From assembly GCF_900104145.1 (NCBI RefSeq), contig NZ_FNLB01000006.1, positions 1,943,001-2,007,000 on the forward strand: a stretch of 64,000 bases of DNA, given 5' to 3'. Both the position numbers and the translations under genes were made by a program. Positions 34,521 through 42,855 of this stretch are shown here, in pieces. Source of the DNA: Pseudovibrio sp. Tun.PSC04-5.I4. Its GTDB lineage: Bacteria; Pseudomonadota; Alphaproteobacteria; Rhizobiales; Stappiaceae. Each line of letters begins with the position of its first letter. The first letter of the stretch is position 1. The notes under the pieces were generated by a model that saw nothing but the letters and a program-made list of their open reading frames with translations, made no database searches and had not been told where the DNA came from.

Positions 34521-35297
34521 CTAAGCCACACGTTCCTTTTGCACCATGAGGTAACCACCAATCCCCACTGCGGCGACAAGCGCAAAAGCAAAAGACCATT
34601 GCAAAGGCCCCGATCCGGCAAGAACCCCGGAAACCCCGGAGACCAATACCCCGGCTTTGCTAAGCCCTTCAGGCGTCAACCATGCGCTCAAAGCAGATGT
34701 CTCCTCCCCGCGCGCTTTTGCACCACCCTCAGCACCCTTTGCGTCCAGAACGGGAAGTATTTTGGATGCTGCCTCTGGTTTCCGCGCCAACTCAACAGAA
34801 CGCTCCTGCACAGTGCTAACCCGCCGGGGCCATCCATTTTTGTTGTATGTCCAGTTCCTGAGCCTCTTCATAAACGCAAGTCGTTCAGTGCAAAGCGCAT
34901 TAATCAGATCCAGAACGACCCGTTGTTTAATCGCCCCAAGCGTTTGCAACCCCACAATCCCGTCCGCAGCCACCCCTAAAAGGGCTTGCAGTGTTTTCAC
35001 CGCACGTCCCGGCCCGGAGTTCACAGCAAAATCAAAGAGAGCATAATCCAACCCGGAAGGCAGCTTATCACCCTGAACAGCTTCCCAGTATTGCGTGCGA
35101 AAAATCTCAATAGCTTCTGCTTGGCTCAAAGTACGCACCTCCTGCACACTGACCGAACGCCCCCGCCACGCACTCAAAGTACCTTGAGTAATGCCAAAAT
35201 TCGTCGGCCCTCCCGGATCCGCTTTATGACTTCGGTTGGCAAACCCACCTTCAATGCTCAACAACTCAGTTAGGACCAGTTCAAAATTATTCTTCAT
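34521..35297 (-). CDS. GH108-type lysozyme with C-terminal membrane anchor
   Basis: 258 aa. Residues 1-170 match GH108 N-acetylmuramidases: TELLSIEGGF with the catalytic Glu16, ADPGGPTNFGITQGTL, then a C-terminal peptidoglycan-binding-like part (ALLGVAADGIVGLQTLGAI). There is a linker of about 40 residues and then hydrophobic segments (AGVLVSGVSGVLAG and FAFALVAAVGIGGYLM) that look like a membrane anchor or holin-associated tail. It is of phage or gene-transfer-agent type. A hairpin with a T-run lies just upstream of its ATG. The DUF2793 gene precedes it. Confidence 0.87.
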   Translation of the reverse strand: MKNNFELVLTELLSIEGGFANRSHKADPGGPTNFGITQGTLSAWRGRSVSVQEVRTLSQAEAIEIFRTQYWEAVQGDKLPSGLDYALFDFAVNSGPGRAVKTLQALLGVAADGIVGLQTLGAIKQRVVLDLINALCTERLAFMKRLRNWTYNKNGWPRRVSTVQERSVELARKPEAASKILPVLDAKGAEGGAKARGEETSALSAWLTPEGLSKAGVLVSGVSGVLAGSGPLQWSFAFALVAAVGIGGYLMVQKERVA

Positions 35298-35311
35298 GCT
35301 ACGACCCCACT

Positions 35312-35336
35312 AAAAACGGTATAAGGAGCTCCGTTT
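35312..35336 (-). terminator. terminator-like hairpin immediately upstream of the lysozyme gene
   Basis: On the minus strand AAACGG (35331-35336) pairs with CCGTTT (35314-35319) across an 11-nt loop, running into TTTTT. It ends about 15 bp before the lysozyme ATG, so it may stop read-through from the DUF2793 gene or act as an attenuator. Confidence 0.5.
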
Positions 35337-35386
35337 AGGTACAAAAATACTGCATAAGCAGCTGATAAATATGAAAAAGAGAAGAG

Positions 35387-36157
35387 CTAGATCTGCGGCA
35401 CAACAGGTAGGAAGTAGTGCAAGGCGATCCGCACTTTACCGGCTGTAAAAGCCCCGCCATTGGCTTTGAGCCGAATGGGTGTATCTGAATAAAATGCGGA
35501 GGGACCAATCACACCCGCATTGTTTGAGCCAACCGCGATCCCTAAGGAGCCACCAAACTTGCCGCTTTCAGCCGCCAACCCGCAATCGTAGGAGCTTGCA
35601 CCAGAAACGGCTTCCACCGTGCGCGTAGACACGCAAAACACGATTGCACGGTTTGGGATCAAGATCGTGCTGTCCACACTGGAACCGGAAAGCACAAGAT
35701 CTTCTTCTTTGGTGATGAATTGGCTTTGCGCCCCGTGAGCTGTTTCGCTCAAAACGGTCTGCTCTTGCTGAAAGGCAAGCCCGCCGGTTGCCGGATCAGT
35801 ACCAAGCCCGCTGACGGAGGAAAAACTGCCCCAAGCTCCACCAGAAAACACCTGCATGACGCCAGCGCTTTGAACCCATGCGGCCCACCCTTCTGAGGGT
35901 GCTAAATACCGCCAGATCCCAGCATCAAAAGCAGCAACCTTCTGGTCATGTCCCGCAAAAGCACCAGATGCACCTACCGGCACAATATAGCGTACGCCTT
36001 CTGCTGGTTCAGCAGGCGGAATACCAGTGCTGTTGGAGATCACCGAAAGCTGCACCACCAAGTCCACGAGGGCCAGTGCCTCATTGTGGGTGACATGTTT
36101 TTGTGCCTGCGCAGCTGCAATCATCGGCAATTTGAGATTAGCCGTCATCTCACTCAT
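35387..36157 (-). CDS. DUF2793 family protein (phage/GTA-associated)
   Basis: 256 aa from the ATG at 36157, which has AGGGGAGA 5 nt upstream; the TTG at 36190 is not needed. The DUF2793 region covers residues 1-110 (ANLKLPMIAAAQAQKHVTHN, ALALVDLVVQL, FAGHDQKVAAFDAGIWRYLAP, GWAAWVQSAG), and the C-terminal 130 residues form a beta-rich domain. DUF2793 is found in prophages and gene-transfer-agent clusters, where it is thought to be a structural or tail-fibre type protein. It sits 89 bp upstream of the lysozyme gene. Confidence 0.83.
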   Translation of the reverse strand: MSEMTANLKLPMIAAAQAQKHVTHNEALALVDLVVQLSVISNSTGIPPAEPAEGVRYIVPVGASGAFAGHDQKVAAFDAGIWRYLAPSEGWAAWVQSAGVMQVFSGGAWGSFSSVSGLGTDPATGGLAFQQEQTVLSETAHGAQSQFITKEEDLVLSGSSVDSTILIPNRAIVFCVSTRTVEAVSGASSYDCGLAAESGKFGGSLGIAVGSNNAGVIGPSAFYSDTPIRLKANGGAFTAGKVRIALHYFLPVVPQI

Positions 36158-36236
36158 AGATTCTCCCCTAAAATGCTGAGCCCAAGTCAAAGCCTAGCAT
36201 TCAGCGCAGCTGGGGGAATAAACCTACAAAGAGCAG

Positions 36237-36260
36237 CAAAAAGCCTTCATGCACGAAGGC
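36237..36260 (-). terminator. terminator of the MazG-like gene
   Basis: GAAGGC and GCCTTC form a perfect 6-bp stem with a 6-nt loop, followed on the minus strand by TTTTTGC. It separates the MazG-like gene from DUF2793. Confidence 0.75.
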
Positions 36261-36271
36261 CGCACGTCACA

Positions 36272-36577
36272 TCAAGCAACCTGACGACCAGTGCCATCAC
36301 CAGCCAGAGACCAGATACGGGTGCGATTACGAGCCATCTTTTCGTCAACCGCGAAAGAAAGCTCGGACCCATGAAGACCCACCAATCTGTGCAAGAGTAT
36401 AACGATGTCAGCAGCTTCCGATGCAACATCACGCGCACTATTGCCTTTAGCAACAGTCTCGCACAGTGCATTCAGCTCTTCCTGCGCTCGGTCAATCAAG
36501 GCGTAAAGGTCAGCAACCTCGCCAAAAGTTTGATCACCCCAAGCTGCAATACTCGCACTGCTTTCAATGGTCACCAT
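36272..36577 (-). CDS. MazG-like nucleotide pyrophosphohydrolase family protein
   Basis: 101 aa, all-helical. The metal-binding EExxE-like pattern appears as RAQEELNALCE and the second helix as ASEAADIVILLHRLV, then EKMARNRTRIW near the end. This is the minimal MazG/all-alpha NTP-PPase core; such enzymes hydrolyse NTPs or dNTPs to NMP and PPi as house-cleaning enzymes, and phages often carry them. It has its own terminator. Whether it belongs with the lysozyme/DUF2793 pair is uncertain. Confidence 0.75.
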   Translation of the reverse strand: MVTIESSASIAAWGDQTFGEVADLYALIDRAQEELNALCETVAKGNSARDVASEAADIVILLHRLVGLHGSELSFAVDEKMARNRTRIWSLAGDGTGRQVA

Positions 36578-36653
36578 GGTCGCCCACCCCTCTTGTTATA
36601 CGCATTACATTTTTTCAGGCATTCTCCCTCAGCCCTAATTAGGCAAGCCAAAG

Positions 36654-36682
36654 AAAAAGCGGAGACACCCTCATGTCCCCGC
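36654..36682 (-). terminator. second terminator downstream of the APH-M23-aminotransferase gene
   Basis: GCGGGGACA pairs with TGTCTCCGC (one wobble) around a 6-nt loop with TTTTTC on the minus strand, some 50 bp past the gene end. It backs up the nearer stem at 36696-36723. Confidence 0.65.
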
Positions 36683-36695
36683 CTATTCTCCAGTT

Positions 36696-36723
36696 AAAAA
36701 AGGCTTAACTTTGGCCCTTTTTT
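36696..36723. terminator. terminator at the end of the APH-M23-aminotransferase gene
   Basis: AAAAAAGG and CCTTTTTT flank a 12-nt loop immediately after the stop codon. The structure is symmetrical, so it could act on either strand. Confidence 0.6.
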
Positions 36724-36729
36724 GATAGT

Positions 36730-39700
36730 TTACGCTGTTTCCAAAGCAGAAACGGACTCAGTCATAGCCTGATCGAGCACATCCAGCAGATAATCCGCAT
36801 TTTCCTTAGAAAAAATCATTGGTGGGCGCATCTTCAAAACATTGTCATATGGCCCCTCGGTTCCCATCAATATGCCAAGGCCCTTTGCGCGGTTTGCAAT
36901 ACGCCTCGCCATATCCGTTGCAGGCTCCTTGGTCCGGCGGTCTTTCACCAACTCAATACCCAGGAAGAGGCCCATACCGCGCACATCACCAATAAACTCG
37001 TATTTCTCCATCAACTTGCGGAAACCGGACAAGATATACTCTCCCACACTCTGCGCATTCTGGCGCAAGCCATCCCGCTCAATCACGTTGAGAACAGAAA
37101 GACCAACCGCGCAGGACACCGGATTGCCGCCAAACGTGTTGAAGTACTCCATGCCATTGTTGAAACTGGATGCCACCTCTCGGGTCGTTACCAGTGCTGC
37201 CATGGGGTGACCATTGCCGATTGGCTTGCCCATCGTCACAACATCCGGCGTTACACCCTGGCTTTCAAAAGCCCACCAGTGCGATCCAACACGGCCAAAC
37301 CCAACTTGCACTTCATCGGCAACACACAAACCACCTTCAGCACGGATGAGTTTGTAGACCTCCTGCAAATAACCATCCGGCATAAACACCTGACCAGCCA
37401 CACTTGGAATTGATTCAGCAATAAAGAAAGCCGGCGCACGTCCTTGTTTTCTCATCAGGTCCAACTGCTGCGCCACACTATCAATGTAGCGCTGAGTGAT
37501 TTCCTCGGGTGACCAGTCCGCGGGCGCACGATAGGCATCTGGAATAGCAGCCTCAAACACATGGTCGGGCCGCCCTTTGCCACCATTGCGCTTGTACTTG
37601 TAAGGGCTCAGAGCAATCAGCTCCGGTGTTGTACCGTGATACGCCCAGTCCAACACCACAGCATCGCGGCGTCCGGTATGCGCTTCTGCCATACGGATCA
37701 TCAGGCTATTGGCTTCACTGCCCGTACATACAAACGAGGCAACAGCCAGACCATCCGGCAATGTTGCGGTTAGCCGTTCTGAATATTCAACGATGTTGTC
37801 GTGCAAGTAGCGTGTGTTCGTATTGAGCAATCCTGCCTGACAGGACAGAACCTCAACCACATCTGGATGAGCATGGCCCAGATGACAAACATTGTTGAAG
37901 CAATCCAGATAAGCCCGGCCACGATGATCAATCAGGTGCGCGCCCTCCCCGCGCACAAACTTAATCGGTTCGCTGTAAGATATAGAAAGGTTCGGCAACA
38001 GGTTATGGCGACGCAATGAGACAATTTCCTCAACAGAACGCCCACCGCTACCAAGGCTCTCCGCAGGAAGACCAGCAAAGTCGATTGCCGACGGGAACAA
38101 ATCGCCCCATACATCAAGGTAGTTCTCTTCCCCAACTCCTAAAATCTCTTCTGCATTCAAAGATACATCCGTTGAAAGCTGCAAATGCAAATGTGGTGCC
38201 CAGCCCCCATTTTCATCATCGGCTCCAAGATACCCAACTGTATCACCCGCATGAAGCACATCTCCGGTCTTCAACCGGCTTGCAGCTTCGTGCGCCATGT
38301 GCCCCCACAAGCTTACAAACGGCTGACCACAATCAGTTTTATGCTCAAGCGCAATCATGCACCCATACCCGAGTAGGTCTGTCTCAATGACAACGGAACG
38401 AACACGGCTTTCCATTGGCGCATGAACGCGGCTTCCAGCAGGCAAAAACAAATCAAACCCAAGGTGATTACGCCGGCGCTCACCCTCTATGAAACGGCTC
38501 TGGAAAAAGTCCGAAGAATAAACGCTGCGGTTTTCGCCCCATGGCCCAATACCAAGCTCAACGCTGTGGGCATCACAATAATCTTCCCACCAATCCTGAG
38601 CCTCCTCCGGCTTACGGTCGCGAGACGTAATCGTCATCTCGTTCTCAGGATCATCATAGGGAACCAGCGCTTTAGCCATCAGCTTTGGATGACGATCAAA
38701 CAATGGGGCAAAGGAATTCCGGTTTTTAGCGCAAAACCCGATCACCTTCGTGGCGCCCGGCACAGCCTCAAAACCACAGGCCTTGCGCAACATTGCCGTC
38801 GCAAAGACTGGCTTCATGCCATAGAGCTTGTGCAGCAGGTTCCACGCAGGCGCTTCACTGACCGCAAGATAAGGATTGTCCTCAGCCTCGTCCCTGCGCA
38901 AAGCAGACAGGCTGACACTGGTCACCAACCGCATGGCGATCAGATCAAACAGCAGATCGATCTCCCCTTCCTCAAGCGGATATTCGCCATGGTATGCCGC
39001 AGCAAGCTCAGCTGCAGCTCCAATCGGATCAGCCACATCCATAATCGTGTAAGCCGCCGCAATAGCAACCTCTGCAATTACCGGCGTATGCAAACTGTCG
39101 CCAAAGTCGATCAGACCGCACACAGTGGAATGATCATCGGGATCAACTAAAACGTTCCAGTCATTGGCATCATTATGAATAACCGCCGCTCGCAGACCTG
39201 CCAAGCGCGGCGCAACATTCTTATCAAACCGCTCAAGGAAATACGCGGCGACCTTGCGATTGTCTGGGTCGGGGATGGCATCCAGCCGCTCACGCGCATC
39301 ACCAGCAGTGCGGAGGTCCCACTCAAAACTGCGCAAAGCACCGGGGTGAACAAACCCACGCAGCGCCATATCCACCTTGCCAAGCAACGTGCCGAGGCTG
39401 GCAACAACTCCATCCTCGCGCTTGGTCTCAGCAAGCGGCACACCGGGAACCCAGGAAACAACACGCATGGCATAGGAGGTTCCATCTGGATCAGTAACAG
39501 GTTCGGTCGCCTCACCCAAATTGGTCAGACACAAACGCGGCATAGGTAATTCCGGCGAAGAAACAGCTAGATGTTGCAACATGGCAGTTTGAAAGCTGGT
39601 CTCGACAGCAGGTTCGCTGGCATTCACAATTTTGACCGTGAAACTGCTCCCATCCTCGGCGTCAAGGCGATGGTTCTGATCACGTTCACTTTCCAACGGC

Positions 39701-39792
39701 GACAAGGTGCCGGCAAGGCCCCAGTGCGTTTTCAAAAGCGATGCAATCTGTTCTACAGCAAAATTCGGCTCGGGATGGCTAATATCAGTCAT
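36730..39792 (-). CDS. three-domain protein: APH-family kinase, M23 peptidase-like, class III aminotransferase
   Basis: 1020 aa. Residues about 1-330 are an APH/choline-kinase-like domain with the catalytic HNDANDWN near 203 and DFGD near 226. Residues about 430-560 are an M23 (LytM-like) domain with HLGFD near 442 and HLHLQ near 531, so the three zinc ligands appear kept. Residues about 590-1015 are a class III PLP aminotransferase with the Schiff-base Lys near 854 in TMGKPIGNGHP. The kinase and aminotransferase halves resemble hydroxylysine kinase and AGXT2L-type phospho-lyases, suggesting phosphorylation of an amino alcohol then PLP-dependent elimination (inference). It is divergent from an Lrp/AsnC regulator. 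Confidence 0.9.
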   Translation of the reverse strand: MTDISHPEPNFAVEQIASLLKTHWGLAGTLSPLESERDQNHRLDAEDGSSFTVKIVNASEPAVETSFQTAMLQHLAVSSPELPMPRLCLTNLGEATEPVTDPDGTSYAMRVVSWVPGVPLAETKREDGVVASLGTLLGKVDMALRGFVHPGALRSFEWDLRTAGDARERLDAIPDPDNRKVAAYFLERFDKNVAPRLAGLRAAVIHNDANDWNVLVDPDDHSTVCGLIDFGDSLHTPVIAEVAIAAAYTIMDVADPIGAAAELAAAYHGEYPLEEGEIDLLFDLIAMRLVTSVSLSALRRDEAEDNPYLAVSEAPAWNLLHKLYGMKPVFATAMLRKACGFEAVPGATKVIGFCAKNRNSFAPLFDRHPKLMAKALVPYDDPENEMTITSRDRKPEEAQDWWEDYCDAHSVELGIGPWGENRSVYSSDFFQSRFIEGERRRNHLGFDLFLPAGSRVHAPMESRVRSVVIETDLLGYGCMIALEHKTDCGQPFVSLWGHMAHEAASRLKTGDVLHAGDTVGYLGADDENGGWAPHLHLQLSTDVSLNAEEILGVGEENYLDVWGDLFPSAIDFAGLPAESLGSGGRSVEEIVSLRRHNLLPNLSISYSEPIKFVRGEGAHLIDHRGRAYLDCFNNVCHLGHAHPDVVEVLSCQAGLLNTNTRYLHDNIVEYSERLTATLPDGLAVASFVCTGSEANSLMIRMAEAHTGRRDAVVLDWAYHGTTPELIALSPYKYKRNGGKGRPDHVFEAAIPDAYRAPADWSPEEITQRYIDSVAQQLDLMRKQGRAPAFFIAESIPSVAGQVFMPDGYLQEVYKLIRAEGGLCVADEVQVGFGRVGSHWWAFESQGVTPDVVTMGKPIGNGHPMAALVTTREVASSFNNGMEYFNTFGGNPVSCAVGLSVLNVIERDGLRQNAQSVGEYILSGFRKLMEKYEFIGDVRGMGLFLGIELVKDRRTKEPATDMARRIANRAKGLGILMGTEGPYDNVLKMRPPMIFSKENADYLLDVLDQAMTESVSALETA

Positions 39793-39843
39793 TGATCTCT
39801 CCAGTTGCCCAGATTTTAAACCACTGTGATATTTCAGAATACC

Positions 39844-39854
39844 GACATTATGTC
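39844..39854. promoter_or_regulatory. palindrome in the divergent promoter region of the Lrp-type regulator
   Basis: GACATTATGTC is a perfect 5-1-5 palindrome about midway in the 134-bp gap between the two divergent genes. AsnC/Lrp regulators commonly bind such sites near their own gene, so it is a candidate operator. Confidence 0.4.
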
Positions 39855-39926
39855 AGTTGCACCTGCAGTCTGTCGCGATTAATAAGTATTTTAACGGAAC
39901 TCTTCTGACTGGGATGGATAGACGTA

Positions 39927-40355
39927 ATGCTTGATGCAACTGATCGCGAAATCATCGCCATTCTTTCCAAGGAAGCCCGCATTCCCACCAAGACATTGGC
40001 TGCACGTATCAATCTGTCTCGCAGTGCCACCAGCGAACGCATAACAAGATTGGAGAGGAACGGGACAATTCGCGGGTATCGGGCAGATATCGGCGGCATA
40101 GACCCTGCGCACATCGCAGCCTACCTGTTCGTCCGCCTCTCCCGCACGCCCATGCGCACTATTCTGGATACCTTGGCAGCCTTCCCAGAAGTCAAACGCG
40201 CCAGCTCAATCAGCGGGGAGCTGGACTTGATCGTGGAGGTGGTTGCCCCCTCCATGGAAGCACTGAACAATGTGAGAGATGCCATTGCAACAACCGATGG
40301 TGTCGCCGACCTCACAACATCTGTTGTATTGCGAGAAGAGTTTCAACGCGCTTGA
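39927..40355 (+). CDS. Lrp/AsnC family transcriptional regulator
   Basis: 142 aa. N-terminal winged helix-turn-helix (LDATDREIIAILSKEARIPT, LAARINLSRSATSERITRLE) followed by the ligand-binding RAM/SAM domain (IRGYRADIGG, VKRASSISGELDLIVEV). Such regulators respond to amino acids. Divergent placement next to the APH-M23-aminotransferase gene makes that gene the likely target and its substrate or product a likely effector (inference). Its 3' end overlaps the convergent small membrane protein gene by 13 bp. Confidence 0.93.
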   Translation: MLDATDREIIAILSKEARIPTKTLAARINLSRSATSERITRLERNGTIRGYRADIGGIDPAHIAAYLFVRLSRTPMRTILDTLAAFPEVKRASSISGELDLIVEVVAPSMEALNNVRDAIATTDGVADLTTSVVLREEFQRA

Positions 40356-40609
40356 CGGAACAACGACGTAATACACCGCCACGCACGTCGTGTAAGACTG
40401 ATAAGTTCCTTGCCTAGCAGCAGCGCCCCGCCATACCAAAACACCTCAGCAAGAATATACAGCAACCCAAACACACCAAAATGCGCACCAACTCCATCCC
40501 ACGCTACAATGTAATGCGCGAGAAACGGCACAGCAAACGCCATTACCCAAATGAGCATAGAGATGAAAAGGGCCAAAAAACCGAATATACGCCGCACAAA
40601 GTTCACCAT
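40343..40609 (-). CDS. small membrane protein resembling the transporter suffix domain
   Basis: 88 aa with two or three membrane helices: FGFLALFISMLIWVMAFAVPF and GVFGLLYILAEVFWYGGALL, then LLGKELISLTRR. The motif ILAEVFWYGGALLLGKEL recalls the short transporter-suffix-type protein seen in proteobacteria. No function is assigned. Convergent with the Lrp-type regulator. Confidence 0.6.
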   Translation of the reverse strand: MVNFVRRIFGFLALFISMLIWVMAFAVPFLAHYIVAWDGVGAHFGVFGLLYILAEVFWYGGALLLGKELISLTRRAWRCITSLFRQAR

Positions 40610-40675
40610 GGGCTACTACAAGCCCATGGTATAACAGGTCACAGTTCAGTGGAACTAAATGAAATCAACGTAGTT

Positions 40676-41380
40676 TTAGCGCGCTTGATCCAGCATGCGT
40701 TTACATTCCAGCAACTCAAACAGGGTTGACTGCAAAAGATGTACTTCATCCTTGGAAAGGCCGGTAGAGGCAGGAGCCTCGTCTTTTTCCGATCCCATAA
40801 GGCGATCCATAAAGCGGAACGCACCATGGCCGCCTTTGCCATTCGGGTCCGGCTCATCATCTGGCAACAAACCAGATGGAAATGGCAAGTCAGGTTCTGG
40901 CTCTCTGAAGCTTCGCAAGTCACCTTGCTCGTCTTCTCCAGCTCCCTCAGCCACCCAGTCTTCCTGCGGCCCAGCATCCTCATAAGGGGACATAACAGCT
41001 TGCGCCACAGCAGCCTCAGCAGCACTACTCACAAAATCGCCAGAAGCGCTTTCAGCAATGCCGATAGGTGTATTCGCACTGACTGATGAAGGGACGATAA
41101 CACCGCCACCTTCTTTCCAGACATCCATAACAATGCGCACGCCCTGCTCACGCAGGATACGTTGCACGCCTTTAATAGTGTAGCCTTCCCCATAGAGCAG
41201 GTGGCGTATGCCACGCAGAAGCTCCAGGTCATCAGGTCTATAGTAACGGCGTCCACCACCTCTTTTCAGAGGCCGGATCTGGGTAAATCGAGTTTCCCAG
41301 AACCTCAGGACATGCTGTGGCAAGTCCAACTCATTAGCGACTTCACTAATTGTTCGGAACGCGTCGACGCTCTTCTCCAC
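40676..41380 (-). CDS. MerR family transcriptional regulator
   Basis: 234 aa. The MerR helix-turn-helix is at the N-terminus: FRTISEVANELDLPQHVLRF, WETRFTQIRPLKRGGGRRYY, DDLELLRGIRHLLYGEGYTI. The rest is acidic and low in recognisable structure, ending in a leucine-rich helix (LQSTLFELLECKRMLDQAR). GTG start at 41380 with AGAGGG 8 nt upstream. The ihfA-merR order downstream of fabH is widely conserved in alphaproteobacteria; targets are not known. Confidence 0.9.
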   Translation of the reverse strand: MEKSVDAFRTISEVANELDLPQHVLRFWETRFTQIRPLKRGGGRRYYRPDDLELLRGIRHLLYGEGYTIKGVQRILREQGVRIVMDVWKEGGGVIVPSSVSANTPIGIAESASGDFVSSAAEAAVAQAVMSPYEDAGPQEDWVAEGAGEDEQGDLRSFREPEPDLPFPSGLLPDDEPDPNGKGGHGAFRFMDRLMGSEKDEAPASTGLSKDEVHLLQSTLFELLECKRMLDQAR

Positions 41381-41420
41381 AATGCAGACCCTCTAAACCT
41401 AATTATTTTGGGGGCAGCAA

Positions 41421-41732
41421 TTAGCTAGCGCCTTCAACCAAAGCATCATTGATGTGTTGTTTCAAAACATTGCTTGGCTTAAAAACCATAACCCGACGTG
41501 GAGAAATAGGAACTTCCTCACCCGTTTTAGGATTACGGCCAATGCGTTCGCCTTTAGAGCGGACAACAAAAGAGCCAAAACTAGACAATTTAACAGAATC
41601 GCCATTTTCGAGACTGGCAGATATTTCCGCAAGAACCTGTTCAACAAGTTCAGCAGATTCAGTCCGAGATAGGCCGACTTTCTGGTAAACCGCCTCACAC
41701 AAATCCGCGCGGGTTACAGTGTGACTACCCAT
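41421..41732 (-). CDS. ihfA: integration host factor subunit alpha
   Basis: About 103 aa DNA-bending protein of the HU/IHF family. Motifs: VTRADLCEAVYQKVGLSRTE, VKLSSFGSFVVRSKGERIGR (beta arm start), NPKTGEEVPISPRRVMVFKPS. The proline-tipped arm intercalates DNA. I prefer the ATG at 41732 because GGAGGAGG lies upstream; the ORF could extend to 41756, which would place that Shine-Dalgarno inside the coding frame. Between fabH and merR. Confidence 0.96.
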   Translation of the reverse strand: MGSHTVTRADLCEAVYQKVGLSRTESAELVEQVLAEISASLENGDSVKLSSFGSFVVRSKGERIGRNPKTGEEVPISPRRVMVFKPSNVLKQHINDALVEGAS

Positions 41733-41867
41733 TCCACCCTCCTCCGGTAAAGCCATGATCCGTAAGAATAAAGCTTGCTTTCAGCGATTTACGGTATGGC
41801 TAACCGGCGTCAGCGTCAACAGCTCATTTGCTAACTATTGCAACCCTTTGGGGGTTTTTACTGCTTT

Positions 41868-42845
41868 TTACCACTTAAGAAGCACAGAACCCCAAGTGAA
41901 GCCGCCGCCCATGGCTTCCAGCATGATCAGATCGCCTCTTTTGACCTTGCCAGCTTTCACAATACTATCCAAAGCCAAGGGAATCGAAGCGGCTGATGTG
42001 TTGCCATGCTCTGAAACTGTTTTCACAACCTTTTCAGGTGTGATTCCCAGTTTTCTGGCAGATGCATCAATAATGCGCTGGTTCGCCTGGTGCGGCACAA
42101 ACCAATCCAGATCATCAGCCGAGGTGCCAGTAGCTTCAAACGCGGCCTCAATCACATCAGTGACCATGCCAACAGCATGTTTGAAGACTTCACGGCCTTC
42201 CATGCGCAGGTAACCAGCTGTCTGAGTGGTAGAAGGACCACCGTCCACGTAAAGCTTGTCTTTGTGACGGCCATCAGACCGCAGATGACAGGTCAATACA
42301 CCGCGCTCAGCCAAAGCCGCTTCACCGTCCTGCGCTTCCATAACAACAGCGCCAGCGCCATCGCCAAAGAGCACGCAGGTGGTGCGGTCTTCCCAATCCA
42401 AAATGCGAGAGAACGTCTCTGCACCAATCACAAGAGCACGTTTTGCCATGCCACAACGTAAATACGCATCAGCCGTGGTCACAGCATAAACGAAGCCGGA
42501 GCAAACAGCCTGCACATCAAAGGCAAACCCATGATGAATGCCAAGCGCAGCCTGAACAGCCACAGCCGTTGCTGGAAACGTGTTATCTGGCGTCGACGTT
42601 GCCAAAACAATCAAGTCAATGTCTTGCGCATCCACACCGGCATTTTCCAAAGCAGCCTTTGCCGCTTTGATTGCCAGATGCGAGGTGAACTCACCTTCTG
42701 CAGCAATATGACGATTTTTGATTCCAGTACGCTGAACGATCCACTCATCAGAAGTGTCAACAAACTCAGTAAGCTGCTGGTTGCTTAGTGCTTTTTCCGG
42801 CAAGTAACTGCCACAGCCTAAAAATACAGAGCGAAGTGCCTTCAC
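41868..42845 (-). CDS. fabH: 3-oxoacyl-ACP synthase III (KAS III)
   Basis: Condenses acetyl-CoA with malonyl-ACP to start fatty acid synthesis. About 325 aa from the GTG at 42845 (AAGGG upstream). Catalytic Cys115 in VQAVCSGF, His in WFVPHQANQRI and Asn in SEHGNTSAAS; DEWIVQRTGIKNR and FGDGAGAVV are also typical. The longer frame to 42911 would overlap plsX and lacks family support. It is 10 bp after plsX, so cotranscribed. Confidence 0.97.
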   Translation of the reverse strand: MKALRSVFLGCGSYLPEKALSNQQLTEFVDTSDEWIVQRTGIKNRHIAAEGEFTSHLAIKAAKAALENAGVDAQDIDLIVLATSTPDNTFPATAVAVQAALGIHHGFAFDVQAVCSGFVYAVTTADAYLRCGMAKRALVIGAETFSRILDWEDRTTCVLFGDGAGAVVMEAQDGEAALAERGVLTCHLRSDGRHKDKLYVDGGPSTTQTAGYLRMEGREVFKHAVGMVTDVIEAAFEATGTSADDLDWFVPHQANQRIIDASARKLGITPEKVVKTVSEHGNTSAASIPLALDSIVKAGKVKRGDLIMLEAMGGGFTWGSVLLKW

Positions 42846-42855
42846 TGTAAACCCT

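Noticed and set aside
41830..41867. Terminator after fabH (AACCC/GGGTT stem)
   Set aside because: Stem is only 4-5 bp with no T-run on the minus strand; fabH may read through into ihfA.
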